Notes: generated by a model not told the origin, from the sequence alone. A stretch of 34,172 nucleotides of DNA from an uncultured Lachnospiraceae bacterium (GCA_947626475.1 CANQSK010000013.1:1-34172), one strand, 5' to 3'; positions 24,421 through 32,360 are shown, counted from the stretch's first letter. Translations and numbers: made by a program.

Positions 24421-24903
24421 ATGAACATCCGAACAGCGGCAATAACCGATCTGGATGCTGTGACAGCGGTGGAGGCAGTTTGTTTTCCGGCTGCGGAGGC
24501 AGCTCCAAGAGAGACCATGAAGGACCGGCTGATTCATTATCCGAATCATTTCTGGCTACTGGAGGACGGCAATGTGGTGGTGAGCTTTGTGAACGGTCTG
24601 GTGACGAACCAGGAGCATCTGGAGGATATTATGTTTGCGGATGCGTCTATGCATGACGAGCATGGCGCGTGGCAGATGATCTTCGGAGTAGATACCATAC
24701 CCGCGTACCGGCGGCAGGGCTGCGCGGCCCGCCTGCTCCGCCATGTGATCGAGACGGCCAGGGAACAGGGGCGGAAAGGGCTGGTCCTCACCTGCAAGGA
24801 GCATATGATTCACTACTATGCGAAATTTGATTTCACGGACGAAGGACTCTCCCAGTCCAGCCACGGCGGAGCGGTCTGGCACGAGATGCGGATTACATTC
24901 TAA
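24421..24903 (+). CDS. GNAT family N-acetyltransferase
   Basis: A 160-residue acetyltransferase. The acetyl-CoA binding motif A is visible (IPAYRRQGCAARLLRHVIETAREQG) followed by LVLTCKEHMIHYYAKFDF, where the tyrosine is the usual proton donor region. It resembles small amine or peptide acetyltransferases; the substrate is unknown. The gene's last 48 bases include a 36-bp segment that recurs downstream of the RloAB pair. The present C-terminus (HEMRITF) therefore may not be the original one (HEMRLVFQPK survives at the second copy). Confidence 0.92.
   Translation: MNIRTAAITDLDAVTAVEAVCFPAAEAAPRETMKDRLIHYPNHFWLLEDGNVVVSFVNGLVTNQEHLEDIMFADASMHDEHGAWQMIFGVDTIPAYRRQGCAARLLRHVIETAREQGRKGLVLTCKEHMIHYYAKFDFTDEGLSQSSHGGAVWHEMRITF
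24856..24891 (+). repeat. 36-bp direct repeat, left copy (inside the GNAT 3' end)
   Basis: This 36-bp segment is identical to 26903-26938 in the same orientation. It encodes SSHGGAVWHEMR near the C-terminus of the acetyltransferase. Confidence 0.95.
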
Positions 24904-24935
24904 TATCGAAAAATCAAATATAAAAATGAATAAAA

Positions 24936-24985
24936 TGTGAATATTTCACAAAAATATTGACATAATAATTGAATCGGCATATTAT
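24936..24985 (+). promoter_or_regulatory. Promoter and palindrome of the RloAB pair
   Basis: TTGACA (24957-24962), a 17-bp spacer and TATTAT (24980-24985) precede the ATPase gene. A perfect palindrome TGTGAATATTTCACA (24936-24950) lies 6 bp upstream of the -35, an operator-like position. No regulator is encoded in the module. Confidence 0.75.
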
Positions 24986-25008
24986 ATTTACGTAGGAGGG
25001 ATAAATAT

Positions 25009-26211
25009 ATGTTGGTTCAATTTTCATTGAAGAATGTATTGTCTTTCAGAGATGAAACGGTTTTGGATATGACCGCGGTCAATGCATATAAAGAGCATGC
25101 TGACAATGTGATTGATTTGGGGCTGAAGGACAAGGAGAGTTTTTTGCGCGTAGCGGCAATTTACGGGGCCAATGCCAGCGGAAAGTCTAATTTGAATATA
25201 GCCATGTCTTATTTCAACGGCATTGTGCGGGAATCCTTTGACAATGTAGGGGACGGAGAAAGCACTGTGCTGGAAAAGTATTATGTGCCTTTCTTGTTTG
25301 ATGATGGGGAATATGAGAATTCTGAGTTTCAGATTGTGGAAATTCTGGGAGATTTTGAGTATCGCTATGGGTTTGCGTATAATGATCAGGCGATTGAAGA
25401 AGAATGGCTCTACAGAAAGAGTTTAAAATCAAACCGAACGGTGATTATTTTTGAGAGAAAAGAAGAGACGGTAGAGTTTGGCGCTGCTGTCAGGCGGGAA
25501 TGCAGTCTGTATCAAAAGCAGATTCCCAGGGAGACACTGGTCTTGTCTTTTTTCAATAAACTGAAATTAAAGACGGCTGAATTCAGGAATGTATACAACG
25601 GTATTATGAATACATTGGTTGTCTCGTCTGATTTTTGCGAAGATACTCGTTTTCTGGAAGCCTTTCTTCCTCGGATTATCGATAAAGAAAAAGAAAAGCT
25701 GCTCTCATTTTTGAATGCTATCGATGTAGGCATCAAGGATATTGAGTATGACGACAGTGAAAAAGGTATCCGCTTCTGGACTTATCATCTGGGAAAAGAC
25801 GGAGAGCGGCATGAACTCGGTCTGTATAGTGAATCTGAAGGAACGATTAAGAGTATTAATCTGTTCATTTATGCGCAGATGGCATTGATGAGAGATGCGT
25901 CTTTGTTTGTTGATGAGTTAAATGTAAAGCTTCATCCGCTGCTGTTAAAATTTATTATTGACCTTTTCTATGACGCCAGATCCAGGGCGCAGCTGATCTA
26001 CACAACCCATGATACCACGCTGATGGATAAGAAATTTTTCCGAAGGGATCAGATCTGGTTTGTGGATAAGGATGAATATGGATATTCCAGATTGGCGGCG
26101 CTTTCGGATTATAAGGTTCGGTCGGATGCCTCTTTCGAGAAGGATTATCTGGCCGGAGTGTATGGGGGGATTCCGTTTTTGAAGGAGTTTGACATGAGAG
26201 AAGGTGAATAA
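25009..26211 (+). CDS. AAA/ABC-type ATPase, RloA-like
   Basis: A 400-residue ATPase of the RecF/SMC-like AAA15 group. Walker A GANASGKS (53-60) and Walker B SLFVDELNVKLHP followed by YTTHDTTLMD are clear; the N-terminal LVQFSLKNVLSFRDETVLDM is typical. It is directly followed by an RloB-like TOPRIM protein. ATPase plus TOPRIM pairs occur in several phage-defence systems (OLD, Gabija, PARIS, RloAB), and a defence role is inferred from this pairing. Ribosome site GTAGGAGGG precedes the start. Base composition is lower in GC than its neighbours. Confidence 0.85.
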   Translation: MLVQFSLKNVLSFRDETVLDMTAVNAYKEHADNVIDLGLKDKESFLRVAAIYGANASGKSNLNIAMSYFNGIVRESFDNVGDGESTVLEKYYVPFLFDDGEYENSEFQIVEILGDFEYRYGFAYNDQAIEEEWLYRKSLKSNRTVIIFERKEETVEFGAAVRRECSLYQKQIPRETLVLSFFNKLKLKTAEFRNVYNGIMNTLVVSSDFCEDTRFLEAFLPRIIDKEKEKLLSFLNAIDVGIKDIEYDDSEKGIRFWTYHLGKDGERHELGLYSESEGTIKSINLFIYAQMALMRDASLFVDELNVKLHPLLLKFIIDLFYDARSRAQLIYTTHDTTLMDKKFFRRDQIWFVDKDEYGYSRLAALSDYKVRSDASFEKDYLAGVYGGIPFLKEFDMREGE

Positions 26212-26895
26212 GTGGGGACAGACGAATTATTTAAGAAAAGACGGAAAGAACGGAAGCAGAGAAGATATGAATATCGGATGCCGCGTGCGAATTCCTATCT
26301 GATCGCTACGGAAGGGACTCGAACCGAACCATTGTATTTTGAAGGTATAAAGAAAGAGATTTTGAAGAAAATCGGAGGCCGGGTTGACGTTGTCAGTGTA
26401 CCGCTGATACAAATCGAGGGAGAGGGCTCCTCTACGGGAAGATTGATTGAAACAGCAGATGAAATCGTAAAGAAAGCGAATATCTGGTATCAGAATGTTT
26501 GGATTGTGTTCGACAGAGATGACTTTCGGGATTTTGACTGGGCGATAGCGGAGGGAAAAAGGAGAGGATATCATATTGCATGGAGTAATCCGTCTTTTGA
26601 GTATTGGCTGTACCTGCATTTTGCCTATAGTGATTCGGCGCTGCACAGAGATGACTGGAATCAAAAACTTGATGTACTATTTAAAGAGTACAGTTTAGGA
26701 GAAGGAAAATACAAAAAGAATTATACAGATATTTATGATTTAGTTGATACATATGGCGGTGTGGATACGGCGGTCAAAAATGCAAAGAGACGTATGGCGG
26801 ATTTTGATGAGGGAAATTGCAAACCGTCAGCATTTGATCCTGGAACTACGGTATTTGAATTAGTGGAAGAGTTGAAAAAGATGCTGGAGTATTAA
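26212..26895 (+). CDS. RloB-like protein with TOPRIM-type motifs
   Basis: A 227-residue RloB family protein. The TOPRIM-like acidic set is visible: E34 in YLIATEGTRTEPLYF and D101-x-D103 in WIVFDRDDF, plus the family block SNPSFEYWLYLHF (126-136). Such proteins are presumed nucleases that act with their partner ATPase. The GTG start at 26212 immediately follows the stop of the ATPase gene with no spacing, so the two are tightly coupled. A basic N-terminus (KKRRKERKQRRYEYR) could bind nucleic acid. Confidence 0.87.
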   Translation: MGTDELFKKRRKERKQRRYEYRMPRANSYLIATEGTRTEPLYFEGIKKEILKKIGGRVDVVSVPLIQIEGEGSSTGRLIETADEIVKKANIWYQNVWIVFDRDDFRDFDWAIAEGKRRGYHIAWSNPSFEYWLYLHFAYSDSALHRDDWNQKLDVLFKEYSLGEGKYKKNYTDIYDLVDTYGGVDTAVKNAKRRMADFDEGNCKPSAFDPGTTVFELVEELKKMLEY

Positions 26896-26902
26896 TTCAG
26901 AA

Positions 26903-26959
26903 TCCAGCCACGGCGGAGCGGTCTGGCACGAGATGCGGCTGGTGTTTCAGCCGAAATAA
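26903..26959 (+). pseudogene. 36-bp direct repeat (right copy) with orphan 3' tail of the GNAT gene
   Basis: Bases 26903-26938 repeat 24856-24891 exactly. Continuing in the same frame the fragment reads SSHGGAVWHEMRLVFQPK and a TAA stop, that is the tail of an acetyltransferase without the rest of the gene. It has no start and is not translated by itself. It most likely marks the original end of the GNAT gene before the insertion. Confidence 0.8.
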
Positions 26960-26966
26960 AACCGCC

Positions 26967-26995
26967 TTGTGGATTTTTCTGATATCTGATAGAAT
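26967..26995 (+). promoter_or_regulatory. Promoter upstream of bcp
   Basis: TTGTGG (26967-26972), a 17-bp spacer and TAGAAT (26990-26995) lie about 90 bp before the peroxiredoxin start. Confidence 0.55.
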
Positions 26996-27086
26996 TAAGA
27001 GAGTAAAAAATATTCAGCTGTGAGAGTTCGCTGCACCGTGGGACAGCATCGGTTCAGCGATAATAATACGAAGGGAGTTATGGATT

Positions 27087-27539
27087 ATGTTAGAGGTTGG
27101 GACCAAAGCACCGGCGTTTACCCTGCCGGATCAGAACGGAGAGATGCATTCGCTGGAGGATTATAAGGGCCAGAAGGTGATTCTGTATTTTTATCCCAAA
27201 GACAATACCTCCGGCTGCACGGCTCAGGCCTGCAGCTTTGGAGAGCTGTACCCTCAGTTCTGGGAGAAAGGGGCGGTGGTCCTGGGCGTCAGCAAGGACA
27301 GCGTAGCGTCCCACAAGAAGTTTGAGAAGAATTATGGGCTGCCGTTCACCCTTTTGTCCGACACGGAGCTGGAAACTATCCAGGCCTATGACGCATGGCA
27401 GGAGAAGAGCATGTACGGCAGAAAATTTATGGGCATTGTCCGCACGACTTATCTGATTGATGAAAATGGAGTGATTGAGAAGGCGTTTTCTAAAGTGAAG
27501 GCCAAGGAGAATGCGGCGCAGATGCTGAAGCTGCTGTAG
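27087..27539 (+). CDS. bcp: Thiol peroxidase, Bcp/PrxQ type
   Basis: Bcp reduces hydrogen peroxide and organic peroxides with electrons from thioredoxin. The 150-residue product has the thioredoxin-like N-terminus (GTKAPAFTLPDQNG) and the Bcp cysteine pair C44 and C49 (SGCTAQACSF), peroxidatic and resolving, with the usual four residues between. Length is standard. A GAAGGGAG site precedes the start. It opens a run of oxidative-stress genes (yaaA, nitroreductase, glycosylase). Confidence 0.96.
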   Translation: MLEVGTKAPAFTLPDQNGEMHSLEDYKGQKVILYFYPKDNTSGCTAQACSFGELYPQFWEKGAVVLGVSKDSVASHKKFEKNYGLPFTLLSDTELETIQAYDAWQEKSMYGRKFMGIVRTTYLIDENGVIEKAFSKVKAKENAAQMLKLL

Positions 27540-27654
27540 CTGTTGTAGGGCGAGAGCGCAGGTCCGGCCGAATGCCGGTTGGCGGAATGGAAGCAGGCCG
27601 CAGCGCGGGCTTCGGATCAGCAGGCGGCAGCCAGTGAGAGCGGGAGGATATCAT

Positions 27655-28428
27655 ATGCGGATTATCATATCTCCGGCCAAGAAGATGAATGTGGACAGCG
27701 ACTCTATGGCATGGGAGTCGCTGCCCTGTTTTCTGGATGACGCGGAGAGGCTTGCGGAATGGATGAAAGGGCGGACTTTGGAGGAAGCCAGAGCAGTCTG
27801 GAACTGCAATGAGAAGCTGGCGGTCATGAATTACCGGCGGTTTCAGGAGATGGACCTGCGGCGGAACCTGACGCCGGCGATTCTGGCCTACGAGGGAATC
27901 CAGTATCAATATATGGCGCCGATGGCATTTACGAGACAGGCCTGGGATTACGTGCAGCGGAACCTGCGGATTCTGTCAGGCTTTTATGGGGCGCTTAAGC
28001 CCCTGGACGGCGTGGTGCCCTACCGGCTGGAGATGCAGGCGAAGACGGGGAATCTGAAGGGCGGGGAGAATCTGTATGAATACTGGGGCGGCCGGATTTA
28101 TGGGGAGATTGCGGATGACAGCCGGATCATTATCAACCTGGCTTCCAGGGAGTATTCCAGATGTGTGGAAGATTACCTGACAGAGAAGGACTGTTTTATA
28201 ACCTGTGTTTTTGGAGAGGTGCAGAAAGGTAAGGTTATACAGAAGGGTACATATGCCAAGATGGCCCGCGGGGAGATGGTTCGTTTTCTGGCTGAGAATC
28301 AGGTAGAGAGCCCTGAACGGATCAAAGATTTCCGCGGACTGGGATACCGGTTTGCGGAGGGGCTGTCCGGTGAGAAGGAATATGTGTTTGTGAAGGAATC
28401 AGGTTTAAAATCAGAGAGGGGGATTTAG
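27655..28428 (+). CDS. yaaA: Peroxide stress protein YaaA
   Basis: YaaA (DUF328/UPF0246) limits intracellular free iron during peroxide stress in E. coli and binds DNA. The 257-residue product has the family start RIIISPAKKMN, a central YEGIQYQYM-type block, FYGALKPLDGVVPYRLEM and the C-terminal MARGEMVRFL and FRGLGYRF. The ATG at 27655 begins the conserved motif and has CGGGAGGA upstream; the frame is open from 27634. Adjacent bcp supports a role in peroxide defence. Confidence 0.95.
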   Translation: MRIIISPAKKMNVDSDSMAWESLPCFLDDAERLAEWMKGRTLEEARAVWNCNEKLAVMNYRRFQEMDLRRNLTPAILAYEGIQYQYMAPMAFTRQAWDYVQRNLRILSGFYGALKPLDGVVPYRLEMQAKTGNLKGGENLYEYWGGRIYGEIADDSRIIINLASREYSRCVEDYLTEKDCFITCVFGEVQKGKVIQKGTYAKMARGEMVRFLAENQVESPERIKDFRGLGYRFAEGLSGEKEYVFVKESGLKSERGI

Positions 28429-28430
28429 AT

Positions 28431-29090
28431 ATGGATGTTTTTCAGGCGATTCAGGAGCGTCATTCGGTGCGGGCCTATACGGACCGGCCGGTTGAGGAGG
28501 AGAAGAGGCTTAAGCTGCAGGCTCTGGCGGATGAGTGTAATAAGGAGAGCGGCCTGCACATTTTTATCCGGTATGACGACCCGGAAGGATTTGACTGCCG
28601 GATGGCGCATTACGGGAGTTTCCGCAATGTGAGGAATTACATTGTGCTGGCGGGACCGGAGGGAACGGATATCCAGGAAGCCTGCGGGTATTACGGTGAG
28701 AAGCTGGTGCTGGAGGCCCAGATGATGGGGCTGAATACCTGTTGGGCGGCGCTGACTTTCAATAAGAAGATGGTAAAGAAACTGATTCCGGACGGCGAGC
28801 AGCTGTGCATGGTGATTGCACTCGGATACGGGGAGAATCAGGGCGCTGCCCATAAAAGCAAGTCCCTGGATGCTCTGATGGCGACGGGAGGCAACATGCC
28901 GGACTGGTTCCGGAAGGGCGCCGAGGCGGCCATGCTGGCGCCTACGGCAGTCAACCAGCAGAAATTTAAGATGGGGATTAAGGACGGGCAGCCGGTGATC
29001 AAAAAAGACGGCAGAGGCTTTTATACGAAGACGGACCTGGGTATTGTAAAATACCATTTCGAGGCGGCGTCCGGCCGGAAGGTACAGTAG
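28431..29090 (+). CDS. Nitroreductase family protein
   Basis: A 219-residue flavin-dependent nitroreductase-like protein. VFQAIQERHSVRAYTDRPV at the N-terminus is the family FMN-binding signature; the YGEKLVLEAQMMGLNTCWAALTFNK block and the PTAVNQQKF segment complete the fold. It lacks a long insertion and resembles the putative TM1586-type group. Substrate is unknown. It starts 2 bp after yaaA with GAGAGGGGG upstream and is part of the same transcript. Confidence 0.93.
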   Translation: MDVFQAIQERHSVRAYTDRPVEEEKRLKLQALADECNKESGLHIFIRYDDPEGFDCRMAHYGSFRNVRNYIVLAGPEGTDIQEACGYYGEKLVLEAQMMGLNTCWAALTFNKKMVKKLIPDGEQLCMVIALGYGENQGAAHKSKSLDALMATGGNMPDWFRKGAEAAMLAPTAVNQQKFKMGIKDGQPVIKKDGRGFYTKTDLGIVKYHFEAASGRKVQ

Positions 29091-29110
29091 TGGAGAAGCG
29101 GGGCATTTCT

Positions 29111-30127
29111 ATGGTGATAAGAGAACTGCGGCAATTTAACCTTCGCCAGATCGCCCTGTCCGGCCAGTGCTTCCGAATGACAGAGATTCCGGTGGAAGAG
29201 ATTTCCGGTGCGGCGGAAGAGATTTCCAAGGCGGTTGCGTTCCCTAGAGGCAGCGAAGGATTCGATGCGGCGGAAGAGATTTCCAAGGCGGCTGCGTGCC
29301 CGGGAGGCAGCGAAGGGTATGGTGCGGCGGAGGCGGCCCATTCCGCTTACCGCGTCATCAGCGGTTCCCGCATTCTGACGGTTGCTCAGGCCGGAGAGAC
29401 AGTAACCTTCTTCTGTGGGGAGGAGGAATTTCCCTACTGGGAGAATTATTTTGACCTGCAGACGGACTACGGGAGATTTGTGGAATCCGTGGACGGGAAG
29501 GATGCCTATCTTCAGAGGGCGGCGGCCTTTGGCAGCGGAATCCGGATTCTGCGGCAGGATGTCTGGGAGATGATCATCACCTTTGTGATCTCCCAGCAGA
29601 AGACCATACCGGCCATCCGGTCCCTGGTGGAGGGGATTTCGGAGAGGTACGGGAGCCGGATCACGTCAGGCGGAAACGATTTTTATGCCTTTCCCACGCC
29701 CTGCCAGCTGTCCCGCGCAGCCCTGGAGGAGCTGCAGCAGCTGAAATTAGGTTACAGGGCCAAGTACATATATCAGATCTGCCGGGATGTGTGCTCCGGC
29801 GCTTTGGATCTGGAGAAGCTGAAATCTTACGACTATCCCGCGGCGTTCGCCTATCTTCAGCAGTTTTATGGGATTGGAGGAAAGGTGGCCAACTGCGTCT
29901 GCCTGTTCGGGCTTCATCACATCGGCGCGTTCCCGGTAGATACCTGGATTCATAAGGTTCTGATGAAAGAATATGCCTGCCGCTGCCGCCCTTCTGTCCT
30001 GGACAGGGTGCCCCGGACCAGGCAGTGCGACTTCCTGGTGAAGAAGTTTTTCTCAGAATATAAGGGTTATGCCGGCGTCATGCAGCAGTATATCTTCTAT
30101 TATGAGAGGTACGCTGTGCCGCGCTAG
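29111..30127 (+). CDS. OGG1-like 8-oxoguanine DNA glycosylase with a repeat insertion
   Basis: A base-excision glycosylase/lyase of the HhH-GPD superfamily, OGG family. FNLRQIALSGQCFRM is the N-terminal signature; FVISQQKTIPAIRSLVE carries the conserved glutamine and lysine region, and a helix-hairpin-helix (FYGIGGKVANCVCLFG) is followed by the catalytic aspartate in VDTWIHK. Between residues about 27 and 75 lies an Ala/Glu-rich insertion encoded by 57-bp tandem repeats. The ATG at 29111 aligns with the conserved start; a GTG at 29090 after GGAAGG, overlapping the nitroreductase stop, is an alternative. Confidence 0.88.
   Translation: MVIRELRQFNLRQIALSGQCFRMTEIPVEEISGAAEEISKAVAFPRGSEGFDAAEEISKAAACPGGSEGYGAAEAAHSAYRVISGSRILTVAQAGETVTFFCGEEEFPYWENYFDLQTDYGRFVESVDGKDAYLQRAAAFGSGIRILRQDVWEMIITFVISQQKTIPAIRSLVEGISERYGSRITSGGNDFYAFPTPCQLSRAALEELQQLKLGYRAKYIYQICRDVCSGALDLEKLKSYDYPAAFAYLQQFYGIGGKVANCVCLFGLHHIGAFPVDTWIHKVLMKEYACRCRPSVLDRVPRTRQCDFLVKKFFSEYKGYAGVMQQYIFYYERYAVPR
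29209..29335 (+). repeat. 57-bp tandem repeats inside the glycosylase gene
   Basis: Two copies of a 57-bp unit start at 29209 and 29266, with a partial third at 29323; each begins TGCGGCGGAAGAGATTTCC or a close variant. The unit is 19 codons, so the frame is kept (AAEEISKA, then RGSEG or GGSEG). Confidence 0.85.
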
Positions 30128-30188
30128 CGCATTAAAATATTGCTGCATTTTTATTCTGCATCCGGTATAATTTTGTGGAAAATTTTCG

Positions 30189-30217
30189 TTGAAAATGAAA
30201 AATAAGTGTGTTATCAT
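30189..30217 (+). promoter_or_regulatory. Promoter of the aspS-gatCAB operon
   Basis: TTGAAA (30189-30194), a 17-bp spacer and TATCAT (30212-30217) give a start near 30224, just ahead of the T-box leader. Confidence 0.65.
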
Positions 30218-30223
30218 AAGAAC

Positions 30224-30510
30224 ATATTTTTTATAAGCAACGGCTGAGAAGGAGACTCTTGCCAGGGAGCTTGACAGGAAGAGGGCGTCACCGACTGAGA
30301 GCGCCGTCATGAGGGAAGCGGCACAGGGAACACTCCGGAGCCGGTATGTCGAAACAGCAGTAGGCATATCCGTTGGCACACGTTACGTGCATACGAGGGG
30401 AGATGTCCGCCCGGTACTTTAGGCGGTGTCTCAATGCGGGTGGTACCGCGGGAATCGTTCATGATGATATCCCGTCCCGGAATATTTATAGTATTCCGGG
30501 GCGGGTTCTT
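30224..30510 (+). ncRNA. T-box riboswitch, probably tRNA-Asn responsive
   Basis: The leader contains the T-box sequence TGGTACCGCG (30441-30450) that pairs with uncharged tRNA, and downstream a terminator hairpin CCCG-TCCCGGAAT with ATTCCGGG-GCGGG (30471-30505) ending in TTCTT. Stem I starts near 30242. On its 3' side, GGGAACACTCC places AAC (30329-30331) followed by a purine in the position expected for the specifier, which would read tRNA-Asn. That fits the operon's job of making Asn-tRNA. The specifier is my reading of the fold; the T-box call itself is firm. Confidence 0.88.
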
Positions 30511-30595
30511 GTGTTTGGGGAAACGGGAATGTTTCCGGCCGGGCGCCGGGCCGGCCGCCGGAATATCAATCCATTTCAGGCAAGGAGGAGTCAGC

Positions 30596-31927
30596 ATGGA
30601 ATTTATCAGTGGAGTGAGACAGAAGGATGATTTGACGATCAAGGCGGTTTTAAACGGCGGCTATGAGGGCAGCTCGGTGAAAATGCGCGGCGCCGTCCAT
30701 ACCATACGCGATATGGGCGAGGTTGCCTTTGTGATCCTGCGGAAAGCCGAGGGCCTGGTCCAGTGCGTTTATGAGGAAGGTGCGCTGGCATTTCCTCTGA
30801 AGGATCTGAAGGAAGAGTCGGCAGTGGAAGTGGTTGGCAGGGTAGTGACGGAGGAGCGGGCGCCCTTTGGCTTTGAGCTTCATCTGGAACAGCTGGAGGT
30901 GCTGTCGGAGCCGGCGGAGATTCTGCCCATGGCGGTCAATAAATATAAGCTGAACACCTCTCTGGAGGCCAAGCTGGCCCTGCGTCCGGTGTCTCTGAGA
31001 AATGTGACGGAGCGGGCCAAGTTCAAGATTCAGGAGGGAATCGTCCGGGGATTTCGGGATTTCCTCATGAGCCAGGGTTTTACGGAGGTACACACGCCGA
31101 AGATCGTGGCCCGGGGCGCGGAGGGCGGTTCCAACGTGTTCAAGCTGGATTATTTTAACAAGAAGGCGGAGCTGGGACAGAGTCCTCAGTTCTACAAACA
31201 GACCATGGTGGGCGTCTACGACCGGGTGTTTGAGGTGGCTCCCGTGTTCCGGGCGGAGAAGCACAACACAACCCGCCATCTGAACGAGTACGTCAGCCTG
31301 GATTTTGAGATGGGATACATTGACAGTTTCGAGGATGTGATGGCCATGGAGACCGGATTTCTGCAGTACACCATGGACCTTCTGGCCAGGGAGTATAAGA
31401 AAGAGCTGGAGATGCTGGAGGTGAAGCTGCCGGACGTGAGCCGGATCCCGTCGGTGCGGTTTGATAAGGCCAAGGAGCTGGTGGCGGAGAAATACAACCG
31501 GAAGATCCGCAATCCCTTTGATCTGGAACCGGAGGAGGAGCTGCTGATCGGGCGGTATTTCCAGGAAGAGTACGGCAGCGATTTTGTGTTTGTGACCCAT
31601 TATCCGTCCAAGAAGCGCCCCTTCTACGCCATGGACGACCCGGCGGACGCCAGGTTTACTCTGAGCTTTGACCTGCTGTTCCGGGGCCTTGAGGTGACCA
31701 CCGGCGGTCAGCGTATCCATGATTACCGGGAGATTTTGGGAAAAATGGAGAAGCGGGGCATGGATCCGGCGGATATTGAATCTTATCTGATGATTTTTAA
31801 ATACGGCATGCCGCCTCACGGCGGTCTGGGCATTGGCCTGGAGAGACTGACCATGCGGCTTCTGGATGAGCAGAACGTCAGGGAAGCGTCTTTGTTCCCC
31901 CGTGATGTCACCCGTCTGGAGCCATAG
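30596..31927 (+). CDS. aspS: Aspartyl-tRNA synthetase, archaeal type, non-discriminating
   Basis: A 443-residue class II synthetase of the short archaeal/AspS2 type. It has the N-terminal OB fold, motif 2 (VAPVFRAEKHNTTRHLNEYVSLDFEMGYI) and motif 3 (GGLGIGLERLTMRLL), and no bacterial GAD insertion. Its place ahead of gatCAB and behind a probable Asn T-box indicates that it charges both tRNA-Asp and tRNA-Asn with aspartate. I place the start at 30596 because AAGGAGGAG precedes it; the frame also opens upstream at 30434 inside the leader. Confidence 0.94.
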   Translation: MEFISGVRQKDDLTIKAVLNGGYEGSSVKMRGAVHTIRDMGEVAFVILRKAEGLVQCVYEEGALAFPLKDLKEESAVEVVGRVVTEERAPFGFELHLEQLEVLSEPAEILPMAVNKYKLNTSLEAKLALRPVSLRNVTERAKFKIQEGIVRGFRDFLMSQGFTEVHTPKIVARGAEGGSNVFKLDYFNKKAELGQSPQFYKQTMVGVYDRVFEVAPVFRAEKHNTTRHLNEYVSLDFEMGYIDSFEDVMAMETGFLQYTMDLLAREYKKELEMLEVKLPDVSRIPSVRFDKAKELVAEKYNRKIRNPFDLEPEEELLIGRYFQEEYGSDFVFVTHYPSKKRPFYAMDDPADARFTLSFDLLFRGLEVTTGGQRIHDYREILGKMEKRGMDPADIESYLMIFKYGMPPHGGLGIGLERLTMRLLDEQNVREASLFPRDVTRLEP

Positions 31928-31957
31928 GAACTGAGTTTTGGGAAGGAGAGAGGCAGG

Positions 31958-32251
31958 ATGGCAAACATAATCAGTGATGAGACCATTGAGTACGTAGGGA
32001 TTCTGGCAAAGCTGGATCTGTCCGAGGAAGAGAAGGAAGAGGCCAAGAAGGATATGGGCCGGATGCTGGATTACATTGATATGCTGAACGAGCTGGATAC
32101 CAGCGGCGTGGAGCCCATGTCCCATGTGTTTGCGGTGAACAATGTGTTCCGGGAGGACGTGGTTACCAACGGAGACGACAGAGAGAACATTTTGAAAAAC
32201 GCTCCGGAGCAGAAGGACGGCGCCTTCAAGGTTCCCAAGACCGTAGAATGA
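31958..32251 (+). CDS. gatC: Asp-tRNA(Asn)/Glu-tRNA(Gln) amidotransferase subunit C
   Basis: GatC is the small stabilising subunit of the GatCAB amidotransferase. The 97-residue product begins with the family helix ([44 protein letters not shown]) and continues with GVEPMSHVF and REDVV, a standard layout and length. AAGGAGAG precedes the start. It lies 30 bp after aspS and upstream of gatA. Confidence 0.96.
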   Translation: MANIISDETIEYVGILAKLDLSEEEKEEAKKDMGRMLDYIDMLNELDTSGVEPMSHVFAVNNVFREDVVTNGDDRENILKNAPEQKDGAFKVPKTVE

Positions 32252-32360
32252 CGTGGGAACCGAAGCCGTTGGGGCAAGAATGTATAAAGCGGAGATATCT
32301 GTGACGCCGGTGCCAAAGCCGGACGCATCAGAGACAACAGCATGGGAGAGGAGAACGGAC

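Larger units (their letters stand above)
24892..26938 (+). mobile_element. Putative inserted RloAB defence module
   Basis: The interval between the two 36-bp direct repeats carries only two coupled genes and their promoter, and is visibly more AT-rich than the DNA on either side. A gene 3' end repeated at both borders, with the left copy keeping the host gene intact and the right copy leaving a short orphan tail, is the usual footprint of site-specific integration at a gene end. No integrase is encoded inside, so movement would need a recombinase in trans or the element is a remnant. Confidence 0.6.

Noticed and set aside
30434-30595. Upstream extension of aspS into the T-box leader
   Set aside because: The frame runs through the T-box motif and terminator hairpin; the ribosome site is before 30596.
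32253-32360. Upstream GTG start for gatA
   Set aside because: The 36 extra residues do not match the family and the GTG at 32361 has a clear ribosome site and the usual N-terminal sequence.
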